DNA of 64,000 nucleotides from Paludibacteraceae bacterium. Lineage in GTDB: Bacteria; Bacteroidota; Bacteroidia; Bacteroidales; Paludibacteraceae. This document shows, piece after piece, positions 7,791-15,645 of the stretch (positions within the stretch are counted from its first letter, which is position 1; every line of letters begins with the position of its first letter). The stretch lies in contig JAFSMP010000040.1 of NCBI GenBank assembly GCA_017447875.1, positions 1 to 64,000 on the forward strand. Direction: 5' to 3'. A program made the position numbers and the translations under genes. Below the pieces are notes generated by a model, which saw only the letters and a list, made by a program, of their open reading frames with translations, did no database searches and had not been told where the DNA came from.

Positions 7791-8031
7791 CTTTCAACGT
7801 TCTAAGACCTGCATTATTTCTAATTGTGGCGAATTCGCCATAATTAAAATCGGGGTTGTTGACTTTCTCCCAGATGCCAATATACTCCAATGTGTTTCGG
7901 TTACGCAGCCAATCGGTAACAAAGAAATCTCCGTCCTTTGCCTTTAACATGTCCGTCAAGCAGATATAATCTTCTGCATGAACTTTGATGATTGTTATCT
8001 CTGTTCCTTGTACGTTCAGCGTATTGGCCAT
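7777..8031 (-). pseudogene. KilA-N domain gene, C-terminally truncated
   Basis: 84 residues from the ATG at 8031 (MANTLNVQGTEITIIKVHAE). The KilA-N DNA-binding domain is recognisable: DYICLTDMLKAKDGDFFVTD, WLRNRNTLEYIGIWEKVNNP, then GEFATIRNNAG. Family members continue for another ~150-200 residues after this point; here the protein ends with LRTLKASVY. The stop lies inside the region shared with structured element copy 1, so the element may have replaced the 3' part of the gene. The promoter at 8074-8104 is intact. KilA-N proteins occur in phages and in chromosomal accessory islands; DNA binding may persist. Confidence 0.7.
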
Positions 8032-8073
8032 AGTTTTGTTATCCTGTTTAGTTGTCTTTGCACCTTTCGGCTG

Positions 8074-8104
8074 CAAAGTTACACAAAAAAAATGACATAC
8101 GCAA
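8074..8104 (-). promoter_or_regulatory. Bacteroidota-type promoter of the KilA-N gene, overlapping a terminator-like hairpin
   Basis: TTG (8104-8102), 20 nt, TAACTTTG (8081-8074) on the minus strand. The -33 region lies within a dyad (CATAC/GTATG, ~8095-8116) followed by a T tract on the minus strand, which could also terminate transcription arriving from further upstream on the same strand. Confidence 0.8.
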
Positions 8105-8178
8105 ATATGTATGCCATTTTATTTGGAATTTTTGTTATTTGGTTCCGTTTGCAGTTCTGTTTTAGTTCAGTTTGCAGT

Positions 8179-10284
8179 TTAGTTCTTGACTACTTTGCAG
8201 GCGACGCCTTTGTAGCCGGCGGCATAGACCATATAGACGCCGGAAGGGAGCGAGTGCATGTTGTAATGGCTATTGGTGCGAGCGATCATCTTGCCGGACG
8301 CATCGTAGATGGCGAGGTTCCTGTGGTCTTCGTTAACAATTACGCGACCATTGTAATGAACGGGACTGTTCTCGGGTGCTTCCACGATGTCTATCGCTTG
8401 GTTTTCTCCGCTGGTTGGCAGGTAGAACGATTCGAGTTCTGGATAACCTTTGGCTGCCATGATCGAATCCCATTTGGCGGGTACTTCCACTTGGTAGGTG
8501 GAGAAATTTCCACCCGGCATGACTTGCACTTTGTTGCGCGCCGTGTCGCCTGTGATGATGAAGATCGTGGAGTCCTTGCGCATACACGGAACAGTCTTTT
8601 GCGTCGCCTCCGTGCGGTCGTACCAAGGCGCCGTAGGCGTGGTCTGACCACCTTCGGACTGCTCAATCCAATGCGTATATTGGTTCATCGTGTAGTCTTT
8701 CTGACCGCCGGTATTGGCATAGAGGTTGGCGAATGCACGTTCCTTCACCGGACGGCGTGAGTAGATGATGAGGCTGTCTTCCAGTTCGTCCAGCGTCTCG
8801 AATTCTTGCGCTAAGATACGCGCCGTAGGTTCGGTTAGGAGGATAGTTCGTGGTGTGAACTGCTGGCTGCTACCGAGTGCACACTGGCCGCGTTCGGAGA
8901 TGTCCCAAGCGATGAGTTGCATGATCTTCTGCGGGTCTTGAGTCGATACCGCCATGTTATTGCCCCAGAGAAGCGCCGAGGTGACGGTAACGGCGGATTC
9001 GTTGATACCGATGCCGCGTTGCACATGGAGCGGTTCCCATCCGATACGCTGACACGCTGCATCGTCTTCGAGCAGACACCATGCCATCGGGTAGCCGAAC
9101 GTGCCCATGCGATTGGCCTTGACGTAATAACCCATCATATTCATGATGGCGAGGTTGAGGAAACGACCGATGACCATGTTCGCTTTCTCGTTGATCTGTC
9201 CTTGTCCATTGTCCAGACCGAGCTGGCGCGCCATCGGTCCGTTGATGATGCAGTACGGTGCCCAAGCGTGCGTGGAGAGGAGTGTGCGGCGGAATTCCGG
9301 TCCGGCCATAGCTTTGGTCATGGCGATGAGCAACGGCATGTATTCGGGTTGGCACCCCGCCATGATGGCGTTGACCGCCACGTGCCATGCAGTCACGTTA
9401 CGATACGCACCCGGCATGACGGCTACCGTCTCGTGCCATGCGTAGTCGCAGTATTCGAGGTATTTTTCCGCCTCTTCATAGGTAGGTGGGATAAACGGCA
9501 GACCATCCGTCCATTGCATATCATTGAAAAACGAGTCCACTTGCTGTATCGTTCCCCAAAATACATCGTCACGTATATCTCCATGATTCGCATTCTTGGC
9601 AGCATCTATCTCGGCTTGCGTGATCGGCGTGGTCAGACCGGCAAGGATCTGCGGCCAGGTCACGTTACGTGTGTTGTCAATCAACTGCTGCTCTGTATGC
9701 GTAGCGAACGCACCCGGATACTCGGCAGTACGAAGCACCGCCACGCCGTTGTTATAAGCTGTGTATTTGGCTTGATCGGTGAAACCCGGACCGGCTACCA
9801 CCACCGCAGGAATACCAAGGTACTCGGCTGCGATTGCCGAACCCGTCTCTTTGGGCGTGCATATGCCGCATCCACCATTACCGCAGATGACGGCATCGAC
9901 ATTATAATCAATCAGTTTCTGCTTGAAGGCTATCGCCTGTTCGCGGTCGATACCCATGCCTGCGTACGGACCTGCATAACCCATTACATCGGTCAATAAA
10001 ACAGTTACGTTGGAGTAGTTCTCCTCGATGATACGTTTGAGTTCGGGGTGCGTGATATGCGCCATAAAACTGACGCCTACGATGGCAATGGTCTTGTTGT
10101 CCAAGGTCGTCAGACGCGGGGCTTGATCGATGAAGGTAACCGTACTGCGTCCGACAGGTGATACCACAGCGAATGTAGCAGCTCCGGTTGCAGGGTCTTG
10201 GCATAATCCGTCTCCACAGATGACGCGACTGAAAGAAGTGATACTGATGGCGATAAGCGCCATAGAGAGAAAAAGACGTTTCAT
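8179..10284 (-). CDS. Secreted UGSC-family protein with T9SS C-terminal sorting domain
   Basis: 701 residues. Signal peptide MKRLFLSMALIAISITSFS. Residues ~25-235 are the UGSC-type domain; the family's UGSC (or CGSC) redox motif is CGIC here (GNGGCGICT), with no in-frame TGA, so cysteine rather than selenocysteine. Residues ~255-480 are the second domain normally found with it: TDGLPFIPPTYEEAEKYLEY, NAIMAGCQPEYMP, INGPMARQLG, WEPLHVQRGIG. The last ~60 residues form a type A T9SS sorting domain (LAIYDASGKMIA, then LPSGVYMVYAAG). The family members I know are cytoplasmic; a surface-exported version is unusual. The reaction is not known. Monocistronic; a strong hairpin terminator lies ~70 bp upstream. 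Confidence 0.8.
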   Translation of the reverse strand: MKRLFLSMALIAISITSFSRVICGDGLCQDPATGAATFAVVSPVGRSTVTFIDQAPRLTTLDNKTIAIVGVSFMAHITHPELKRIIEENYSNVTVLLTDVMGYAGPYAGMGIDREQAIAFKQKLIDYNVDAVICGNGGCGICTPKETGSAIAAEYLGIPAVVVAGPGFTDQAKYTAYNNGVAVLRTAEYPGAFATHTEQQLIDNTRNVTWPQILAGLTTPITQAEIDAAKNANHGDIRDDVFWGTIQQVDSFFNDMQWTDGLPFIPPTYEEAEKYLEYCDYAWHETVAVMPGAYRNVTAWHVAVNAIMAGCQPEYMPLLIAMTKAMAGPEFRRTLLSTHAWAPYCIINGPMARQLGLDNGQGQINEKANMVIGRFLNLAIMNMMGYYVKANRMGTFGYPMAWCLLEDDAACQRIGWEPLHVQRGIGINESAVTVTSALLWGNNMAVSTQDPQKIMQLIAWDISERGQCALGSSQQFTPRTILLTEPTARILAQEFETLDELEDSLIIYSRRPVKERAFANLYANTGGQKDYTMNQYTHWIEQSEGGQTTPTAPWYDRTEATQKTVPCMRKDSTIFIITGDTARNKVQVMPGGNFSTYQVEVPAKWDSIMAAKGYPELESFYLPTSGENQAIDIVEAPENSPVHYNGRVIVNEDHRNLAIYDASGKMIARTNSHYNMHSLPSGVYMVYAAGYKGVACKVVKN

Positions 10285-10353
10285 AACTGTTGTTTTTATT
10301 TCGTGTTCTGTCTATAAGATGCAGGAAACGCGCAAAAGTTAAATCGCAGGCAC

Positions 10354-10393
10354 AAAAAAATCCCACATGTGCAAGTTCTTGTGGGATTTTTTT
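10354..10393. terminator. Bidirectional intrinsic terminator
   Basis: AAAAAAATCCCACA (10354-10367) pairs with TGTGGGATTTTTTT (10380-10393), giving a T tract on both strands. It ends the minus-strand transcript of the small regulator genes. Confidence 0.85.
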
Positions 10394-10415
10394 GCTATTT
10401 AACGGATGATTTTTG

Positions 10416-10505
10416 TTACTTAATCAGCTTGATCAGTTTCGCCGGAATGCCACCCACTATCGGCTCACCGGTTGCCATCCGTTCACGAAATTGGTCTATT
10501 GTCAT
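10416..10505 (-). CDS. Tiny coupled ORF, 29 residues
   Basis: MTIDQFRERMATGEPIVGG continuing to IPAKLIKLIK. The ATG overlaps the stop of the upstream 56-residue gene as ATGA, so translational coupling is likely. The amphipathic, well-formed sequence and the terminator just behind it suggest a real peptide, but no family is recognised. Confidence 0.5.
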   Translation of the reverse strand: MTIDQFRERMATGEPIVGGIPAKLIKLIK

Positions 10506-10672
10506 GCAACCGTCCATTTGCAGCGAACGGGCGACACGATGGCGCCTTCTTTCTTGAGGTCTGCAAAGGCTTTGTCCACCTCTTTGCGGTCTGCGTTCAA
10601 GGACTTGGCTACTTCACCTGCCGATACCGGCTTGCCTGCTTCGCGCATGACATTCAATACTTGCTCTTTCAT
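10502..10672 (-). CDS. Small winged-helix-like transcriptional regulator
   Basis: 56 residues: MKEQVLNVMREAGKPVSAGE, then VAKSLNADRKEVDKAFADLK, ending VSPVRCKWTVA. This is the helix-turn-helix plus wing layout of small MarR/LexA-like winged helix proteins. Such stand-alone domains occur widely in Bacteroidales, often with a rubredoxin-like or other extension that is missing here. Its target is unknown. It forms an operon with the 29-residue ORF and ends at the terminator at 10354-10393. Confidence 0.65.
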   Translation of the reverse strand: MKEQVLNVMREAGKPVSAGEVAKSLNADRKEVDKAFADLKKEGAIVSPVRCKWTVA

Positions 10673-10711
10673 AAGAATGTAAAATTAGTTGGTTGATTAT
10701 TGTATGGTCTA

Positions 10712-10939
10712 TCATAATAACTCTGCCAATTTATCTTCCCGAATGATCTTCGGGGCGCTTTTGCCGGCAAGGACAAGGATTTTCTTTCCGTCTCGATAGA
10801 TATGAAGCTGCCGCGAACGGACAGCAGCCGTCAGCGTCGGGTCGTTCTCAATCTGCTCATAGATTGCGCGGTATTCGCCATCCGGGGCAAATAACTTTCG
10901 TTGCAGGTGACTGCACATATCAGTAATGTCGATGGTCAT
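10712..10939 (-). CDS. Conserved hypothetical small protein
   Basis: 75 residues, no signal or membrane segment: MTIDITDMCSHLQRKLFAPD, then AIYEQIENDPTLTAAVRSRQ and LHIYRDGKKILVLAGKSAP. No known motif. It has its own strong promoter at 10962-10992, in a back-to-back arrangement with the DUF3667 promoter. Confidence 0.65.
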   Translation of the reverse strand: MTIDITDMCSHLQRKLFAPDGEYRAIYEQIENDPTLTAAVRSRQLHIYRDGKKILVLAGKSAPKIIREDKLAELL

Positions 10940-10961
10940 TTGTTCTTGCTCTATTTGGCCG

Positions 10962-10992
10962 CAAAGTTACAAAAAAAAATCCGAATGTGCAA
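10962..10992 (-). promoter_or_regulatory. Bacteroidota-type promoter of the 75-residue gene
   Basis: TTG (10992-10990), 20 nt, TAACTTTG (10969-10962). Confidence 0.85.
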
Positions 10993-11018
10993 ATCTTTTT
11001 GTGTTTTTGCCCAAATAC

Positions 11019-11049
11019 TTGCATATGTCAAAAAAAAGTTGTACCTTTG
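11019..11049 (+). promoter_or_regulatory. Bacteroidota-type promoter of the DUF3667 gene
   Basis: TTG (11019-11021), 20 nt, TACCTTTG (11042-11049). A hairpin TGCGCCA-GAAT-TGGCGCA (11048-11065) lies at the predicted start of the transcript. Confidence 0.85.
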
Positions 11050-11071
11050 CGCCAGAATTGGCGCAGAAGCA

Positions 11072-11968
11072 ATGAAAATCGATTGGGAGACATATTGGGA
11101 ACGGGTAAAGGTTATCGGTGAAAGATTAAGGGTTATTGGTGAGCGGTTATGGCAACCGGTCAAGGCGTGGTGTGTGGCTACGTGGGGGCGTGTCTCGACC
11201 TGGTACATGGCGCAGCAGGAGGTGATCCAGAAGCAGAGCGAGGTCTCGCATGAGCGTTTGACGGTGAAACGGGCGGTGTTGCTGTTCATGGAGACCTGGG
11301 GACTCGGGTCACGGAACATCTTCTACACGATGTGGCATCTGATATGGCGTCCGGGCTATATGATCAGCGATTACCTCAACGGTCGTCGCAAGCGCTATCT
11401 GCAACCTTTTTTTATGTTCTTCGTGCTGACGCTTATTCTGGTGCAGATAGCGTGGGCACTGGATGTCCCGCTGCCTAAGAACCGCGACATGACGCTGACG
11501 GCATACCAGTTCGTAAGGGATCATAACACCTGGTTCTCTGCCAATCAGAAGACGACCATCCTGCAAACGGCGCAATGGCTCGATAAGATACATGACTGGC
11601 GGGACGATAACCGCGCGTGGGACCTGATCATCCAATCGATAGGTATCTGCCTTATCACCTGGCTGTTATGGCGTAAGAGCCCTCGTATCGGGCAAGGAGA
11701 GTGGGTGGTCGGCAGCGGCACGATGGTTACCGGGTATAACTTCGCCGAGATCGTGACGGCCATCGCTTATATCTTATGCCAGATGCAGATGGTGAGTATG
11801 GTGACGATGATCTGTTTCCGCAAGTTACCGTTTGACCATATCCAAGGCTTTGCGATCTTGCCGGAACTGATCCTGTTCGTCATCCTGCTGATTGACTTCA
11901 AGCAACTCTTTCAGCGCAAATGGTGGGCGACAATATGGCGCACGGCGTTAATAGTAGTATTTGTTTAG
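11072..11968 (+). CDS. DUF3667-like membrane protein
   Basis: 298 residues from the ATG at 11072, 22 bp after the promoter. The family core is visible: a soluble start, then FMETWGLGSRNIFYTMWHLI followed by WRPGYMISDYLNGRRKRYLQ, then three to four membrane segments (PFFMFFVLTLILVQIAWAL at ~115-135, IGICLITWLLW at ~195, IVTAIAYILCQMQMVSMVTM at ~230, LPELILFVILLIDF at ~265). DUF3667 proteins are Bacteroidota inner-membrane proteins of unknown role. The N-terminus contains a near-duplicate VIGERLRVIGERLW, encoded by a 21-bp tandem repeat (11108-11150) of the kind seen in spacers of this genome. Confidence 0.75.
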   Translation: MKIDWETYWERVKVIGERLRVIGERLWQPVKAWCVATWGRVSTWYMAQQEVIQKQSEVSHERLTVKRAVLLFMETWGLGSRNIFYTMWHLIWRPGYMISDYLNGRRKRYLQPFFMFFVLTLILVQIAWALDVPLPKNRDMTLTAYQFVRDHNTWFSANQKTTILQTAQWLDKIHDWRDDNRAWDLIIQSIGICLITWLLWRKSPRIGQGEWVVGSGTMVTGYNFAEIVTAIAYILCQMQMVSMVTMICFRKLPFDHIQGFAILPELILFVILLIDFKQLFQRKWWATIWRTALIVVFV

Positions 11969-11987
11969 TAAAAAATACCCATGATAT

Positions 11988-13136
11988 ATGAAAGAACTGA
12001 AATGTCCTAAGTGCGGAAGCACGTTCTCTGTGGATGAAGCGGATTATGCGTTGTTGCTCAGTCAAGTGAAGAACGGTGAGTTCGAAGCGGAGCTGAGTCG
12101 TCGTGTACATGAGATGGAGCAGAATCAGCAGGCAAAGATGTCGGCACAGCTTCAGATGGAGAAAGTGCAGAACCAACTGCAACAGCAGCAGCTTCAGGCG
12201 CAAGTGCAGCAGTTGCAATCGCAGATCCAGCAAGCGGAGCAACAGAAAGAGTTGGCTGTGGCGCAGGTGAGACAGAAAGCGACGGAGTCGTACATGAAGA
12301 AAGAGCAGGAGTTGGCGGAGGCGAAGACCAAATGGGCAGAGCAACTGAAAGCGGCGCAAGAGCAGGTGCAGTACTACAAGGATCTGAAGATGAAGATGAG
12401 CACGAAGATGGTGGGTGAGACCCTGGAGATCCACTGCTCGACGCTCTTCAACCAATACCTGCGTCCGCTGATGCCCTATGCGTACTTCGAGAAAGACAAC
12501 GAGGTGGTAGGCGGCACGAAGGGTGATTTTGTGTTCCGCGACAAGAGTGAGGACGGTGTGGAGTACGTGTCGATCATGTTCGAGATGAAGAACGAGAACG
12601 ACGAGACGGCGACGAAGCATAAGAACGAGGACTTCTTTGCGAAGTTAGACTCGGACCGCAAGAAGAAAAACTGCGAGTACGCGGTTCTGGTGTCGCTGCT
12701 GGAGCCGGAGAGCGAGTTATACAACGGCGGTATCGTGGACGTGAGTCACCGGTATGAGAAGATGTACGTGATCCGCCCGCAGTTCTTCATCCCCTTGATC
12801 ACGCTGTTATGCCAGACGAGCAAGAAGAGCCTGGATGCCAAGCGCGAACTGATGCTGGTGAAGCAACAGCAGGTGGATGTGACTAATTTCGAAGAGAAAC
12901 TGATGGCGTTCAAGGACGGGTTCACGCGCAACGTGCGCTTGGCCAATGAGCGCTTCCAGGACGCTATCGATGAGATAGACAAGACCATCGCACATCTGAC
13001 GAAGGTCCGGGAGAACCTGGTGAAGTCGGGCGATAACCTCAATGCGGCGGATAAGAAGTTACAGGACGTGACGGTCAAACGTCTGACGTACGGTAACCCG
13101 ACGATGAAGGCGATGTTCGACAAGGTTAAGAAATGA
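11988..13136 (+). CDS. DUF2130 family protein
   Basis: 382 residues. An N-terminal zinc-knuckle-like CPKCGSTFSV (residues 5-14) is followed by a long Gln-rich coiled coil (~30-135) and the DUF2130 core: YKDLKMKMSTKMVGETLEIH, FVFRDKSEDGVEYVSIMFEM and FFAKLDSDRKKKNCEYAVLV, then YDVSHRYEKMYVIRP-like strands. The core resembles a nuclease-like fold related to RmuC and restriction endonucleases (inference). A second coiled coil closes the protein. It follows DUF3667 by 19 bp and overlaps the convergent lysA by 11 bp. Confidence 0.85.
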   Translation: MKELKCPKCGSTFSVDEADYALLLSQVKNGEFEAELSRRVHEMEQNQQAKMSAQLQMEKVQNQLQQQQLQAQVQQLQSQIQQAEQQKELAVAQVRQKATESYMKKEQELAEAKTKWAEQLKAAQEQVQYYKDLKMKMSTKMVGETLEIHCSTLFNQYLRPLMPYAYFEKDNEVVGGTKGDFVFRDKSEDGVEYVSIMFEMKNENDETATKHKNEDFFAKLDSDRKKKNCEYAVLVSLLEPESELYNGGIVDVSHRYEKMYVIRPQFFIPLITLLCQTSKKSLDAKRELMLVKQQQVDVTNFEEKLMAFKDGFTRNVRLANERFQDAIDEIDKTIAHLTKVRENLVKSGDNLNAADKKLQDVTVKRLTYGNPTMKAMFDKVKK

Positions 13137-14301
13137 CGTGTCCGGGCAGTCGACGGAGGTTATAGCGGGACGCCATGGTCTCTCCGTACGCTCCGGCACT
13201 GCGCATGACGAGCAGGTCTCCCCGTTGAACCGCCGCGATCCGGTAGTTCTCCACGAAGACGTCACTGGATTCACACACGGGTCCGACGATGTCATAGAGC
13301 TGCTCCTCGTTATCGGGATGGGAGATATTCTCCACGCGGTGAAAAGCGCCGTAGAGGGCCGGTCGGATCAGGTCATTCATGCCGGCATCGACGATAGCGA
13401 ACTGTTTGTTCTCTCCTTTTTTGACATAGAGCACACGTGTGATGAGGTTACCGCACTGCGCGACGATGGAACGACCGAGTTCGCAATGGAGCTGCTGGTC
13501 GGGACGCAGATGCAGATGCTCGCGCCAAACCGCAAAATAGGCTTTGAAATCAGGAATAGGGAAGTGGTTGGGGTGTTCGTAAAGAATACCTAAACCACCT
13601 CCTACGTTTATATGCTGCACGCAGGCTTGGACGGTGTGACCGTGCTCGTCGGTGCAGGTGAGGGATTCAACCGTAGCCACCAGTTCGTTGATTCGCTGAG
13701 CCAGATGCACGAAAGGCGTCATGTCGGTGATCTGCGACCCGATATGGAAATGCAGACCAAGGAAAGAGACGGCCGGCAGACGGTAACAGCGAGTGACGGC
13801 ATCGGTAAGGAAAGCCATCGGGATACCGAACTTATTCTCGCTCAGACCGGTGGTTATCTTATCATGGGTATGGGCATCGACATTGGGATTGACGCGCAGG
13901 CATACCCGTGCCGTCGTACCCATCGCAGATGCTATCTGACTGATGACCTCCAGTTCTTCCATCGACTCGACATTGAAGCAGAAGATCCCTTGCTCGAGGG
14001 CATAACGTATCTCCTTATCGGCCTTAGCCACGCCGGCAAAGACGATCTTATCCGCCGGAAAACCCGCTTCGACAGCCGCTTTGACCTCCCCACCGCTGAC
14101 GCAGTCGGCGCCTATACCGGCTTGGGCGATGGTGGTCAGGATAGCGTCGGTGGCACAGGCCTTAACGGCATAATGGACATGGATGTTCGCCGACTCGGCA
14201 CGTAGCACCCGAAGGGTCTCGTGCAGCACGGACATGTCGTAGTAATAGAAAGGCGTGTCCAGGCGGTTAAACCGCTCTATAGGGAAAGATCCGGTGATCA
14301 T
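13126..14301 (-). CDS. lysA: Diaminopimelate decarboxylase
   Basis: 391 residues. Converts meso-2,6-diaminopimelate to L-lysine and CO2 with PLP. An alanine-racemase-like barrel is present with the PLP lysine in HYAVKACA (~residue 47), the glycine-rich phosphate loop VGGGLGI, the substrate histidine segment LHFHIGSQI, and the C-terminal C-E-S-S-D motif (VGPVCESSD) whose cysteine and aspartate contact substrate. The length is slightly below the usual ~400-420. It lies 27 bp downstream of lysC on the same strand, an arrangement that joins the first and last steps of the lysine pathway. Confidence 0.95.
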   Translation of the reverse strand: MITGSFPIERFNRLDTPFYYYDMSVLHETLRVLRAESANIHVHYAVKACATDAILTTIAQAGIGADCVSGGEVKAAVEAGFPADKIVFAGVAKADKEIRYALEQGIFCFNVESMEELEVISQIASAMGTTARVCLRVNPNVDAHTHDKITTGLSENKFGIPMAFLTDAVTRCYRLPAVSFLGLHFHIGSQITDMTPFVHLAQRINELVATVESLTCTDEHGHTVQACVQHINVGGGLGILYEHPNHFPIPDFKAYFAVWREHLHLRPDQQLHCELGRSIVAQCGNLITRVLYVKKGENKQFAIVDAGMNDLIRPALYGAFHRVENISHPDNEEQLYDIVGPVCESSDVFVENYRIAAVQRGDLLVMRSAGAYGETMASRYNLRRLPGHVIS

Positions 14302-14328
14302 ATCATTTACGATTTATTTACAATTTAG

Positions 14329-15621
14329 TCATTTAAACAAGGCGGCAGAGAGGGCTTGGAGGGCCGGGACTTTGTTCTCGGACGCAACGAGCAGGGAGAT
14401 GTTATGCTCCGAACCGCCGTAACTGATCATTCGGATAGGGATGTCCTTGAGGGCTTGCACGACGAGCGACTCGATACCGCGGTTATCGGCACGGAGGTCA
14501 CCCACGACGGAGATGATCGACATGTTCTTTTCGATGGAGACCGTACCGAACGTACGCAGTTCGTCGGCGATCGCTTGCAGTTGGTTGCCGTTATCCACGG
14601 ACATGGAGACCGCTACCTCGGAGGTTGTGATCAGGTCGATGGACGTGCGGTATTTCTCGAAGATCGCGAAGACGCGGCTGAGGAAACCGTAGGCCATGAG
14701 CATTCGGCCGGACTGCACGCGCACGGCGTAGATACCGTCTTTAGCGGCTACCGCTTTGACGGGCACGGGTGCAGTGTGGTTATCGATGAGCGTACCGGGT
14801 GCGTCCGGTGCCATGGTGTTGAGTAAGCGCACCGGCACGTTATGCATCTTAGCGGGTAAGATACAGGTCGGGTGCAAGATCTTCGCACCGAAATACGCCA
14901 ACTCCGCCGCTTCATCGAAACTGATATGCCGCACGGGTTGCGTACCTTGGACGTACCGCGGGTCGTTATTATGCATCCCGTCGATGTCGGTCCATATCTG
15001 TATCTCCTGGGCGTCCAGCAGGGCACCGACAACCGAAGCGGTGTAGTCGGAACCGCCTCGTTTGAGGTTATCCACCTGTCCCGCCGCGTTGCGGCAGATG
15101 AAACCCTGGGTGATGATATACCGATGGCTGTCGTAAGTAGCCAGTTGCTCGCGCAGCAGACGCTCGGTGGTCAGCAGGTCGGGTTCACCGTCCGCATTGA
15201 TCCGCATATAATCGAGGGCGGGCATGAGCACCGCGTCCTGACCCGTCTGCGTCATGTAGGTAGCCATCATAGTGGTGGAGATCAGTTCTCCGAAACTGAC
15301 GACCTCTTTGTCGGTCTGCGGCGTGTAGGGCGCGAGACAGAGCTTGCGTAAGGACGCAAAGAGGGGTTGCAGCACGGCAAAGTCGATCTCCAGACCTGCG
15401 CACTCCGTGCGGTACTTGGAGTTTAACTGCTCCAGCATGTCGGTTGCTCCGCTGGCGTTACCCAGACGGATATACTCCGCCATCTGAATCAGATGATTAG
15501 TTGTGCCGGACATGGCAGAGAGCACGACGATCTTGTGTTCGCCGTCGGCGATGAGGGATGCCACCGCTTTCATACGAGCTGCCGAACCGACACTGGTACC
15601 TCCAAATTTAAGTATCTTCAT
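14329..15621 (-). CDS. lysC: Aspartate kinase (monofunctional)
   Basis: 430 residues. Phosphorylates L-aspartate, the first step toward lysine, threonine, methionine and DAP. Motifs: KFGGTSVGSAARM at the N-terminus, GGSDYTASVVGALLDAQEI in the middle, and a C-terminal pair of ACT domains (IDLITTSEVAVSMSV; ISVVGDLRADNRGIESLV) that would bind the regulating amino acid. No homoserine dehydrogenase domain follows, unlike the ThrA type. It is upstream of lysA and downstream of the DUF5686 gene. Confidence 0.95.
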   Translation of the reverse strand: MKILKFGGTSVGSAARMKAVASLIADGEHKIVVLSAMSGTTNHLIQMAEYIRLGNASGATDMLEQLNSKYRTECAGLEIDFAVLQPLFASLRKLCLAPYTPQTDKEVVSFGELISTTMMATYMTQTGQDAVLMPALDYMRINADGEPDLLTTERLLREQLATYDSHRYIITQGFICRNAAGQVDNLKRGGSDYTASVVGALLDAQEIQIWTDIDGMHNNDPRYVQGTQPVRHISFDEAAELAYFGAKILHPTCILPAKMHNVPVRLLNTMAPDAPGTLIDNHTAPVPVKAVAAKDGIYAVRVQSGRMLMAYGFLSRVFAIFEKYRTSIDLITTSEVAVSMSVDNGNQLQAIADELRTFGTVSIEKNMSIISVVGDLRADNRGIESLVVQALKDIPIRMISYGGSEHNISLLVASENKVPALQALSAALFK

Positions 15622-15645
15622 AGGTGTAATTGTTTTTATTCGTTG

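Noticed and set aside
9850-9900. Possible selenocysteine site in the UGSC protein
   Set aside because: The motif is encoded as CGIC with ordinary cysteine codons; there is no in-frame TGA.
8917-9999. 360-residue plus-strand frame opposite the UGSC gene
   Set aside because: Shadow of a well-supported gene; no start signal or domain.
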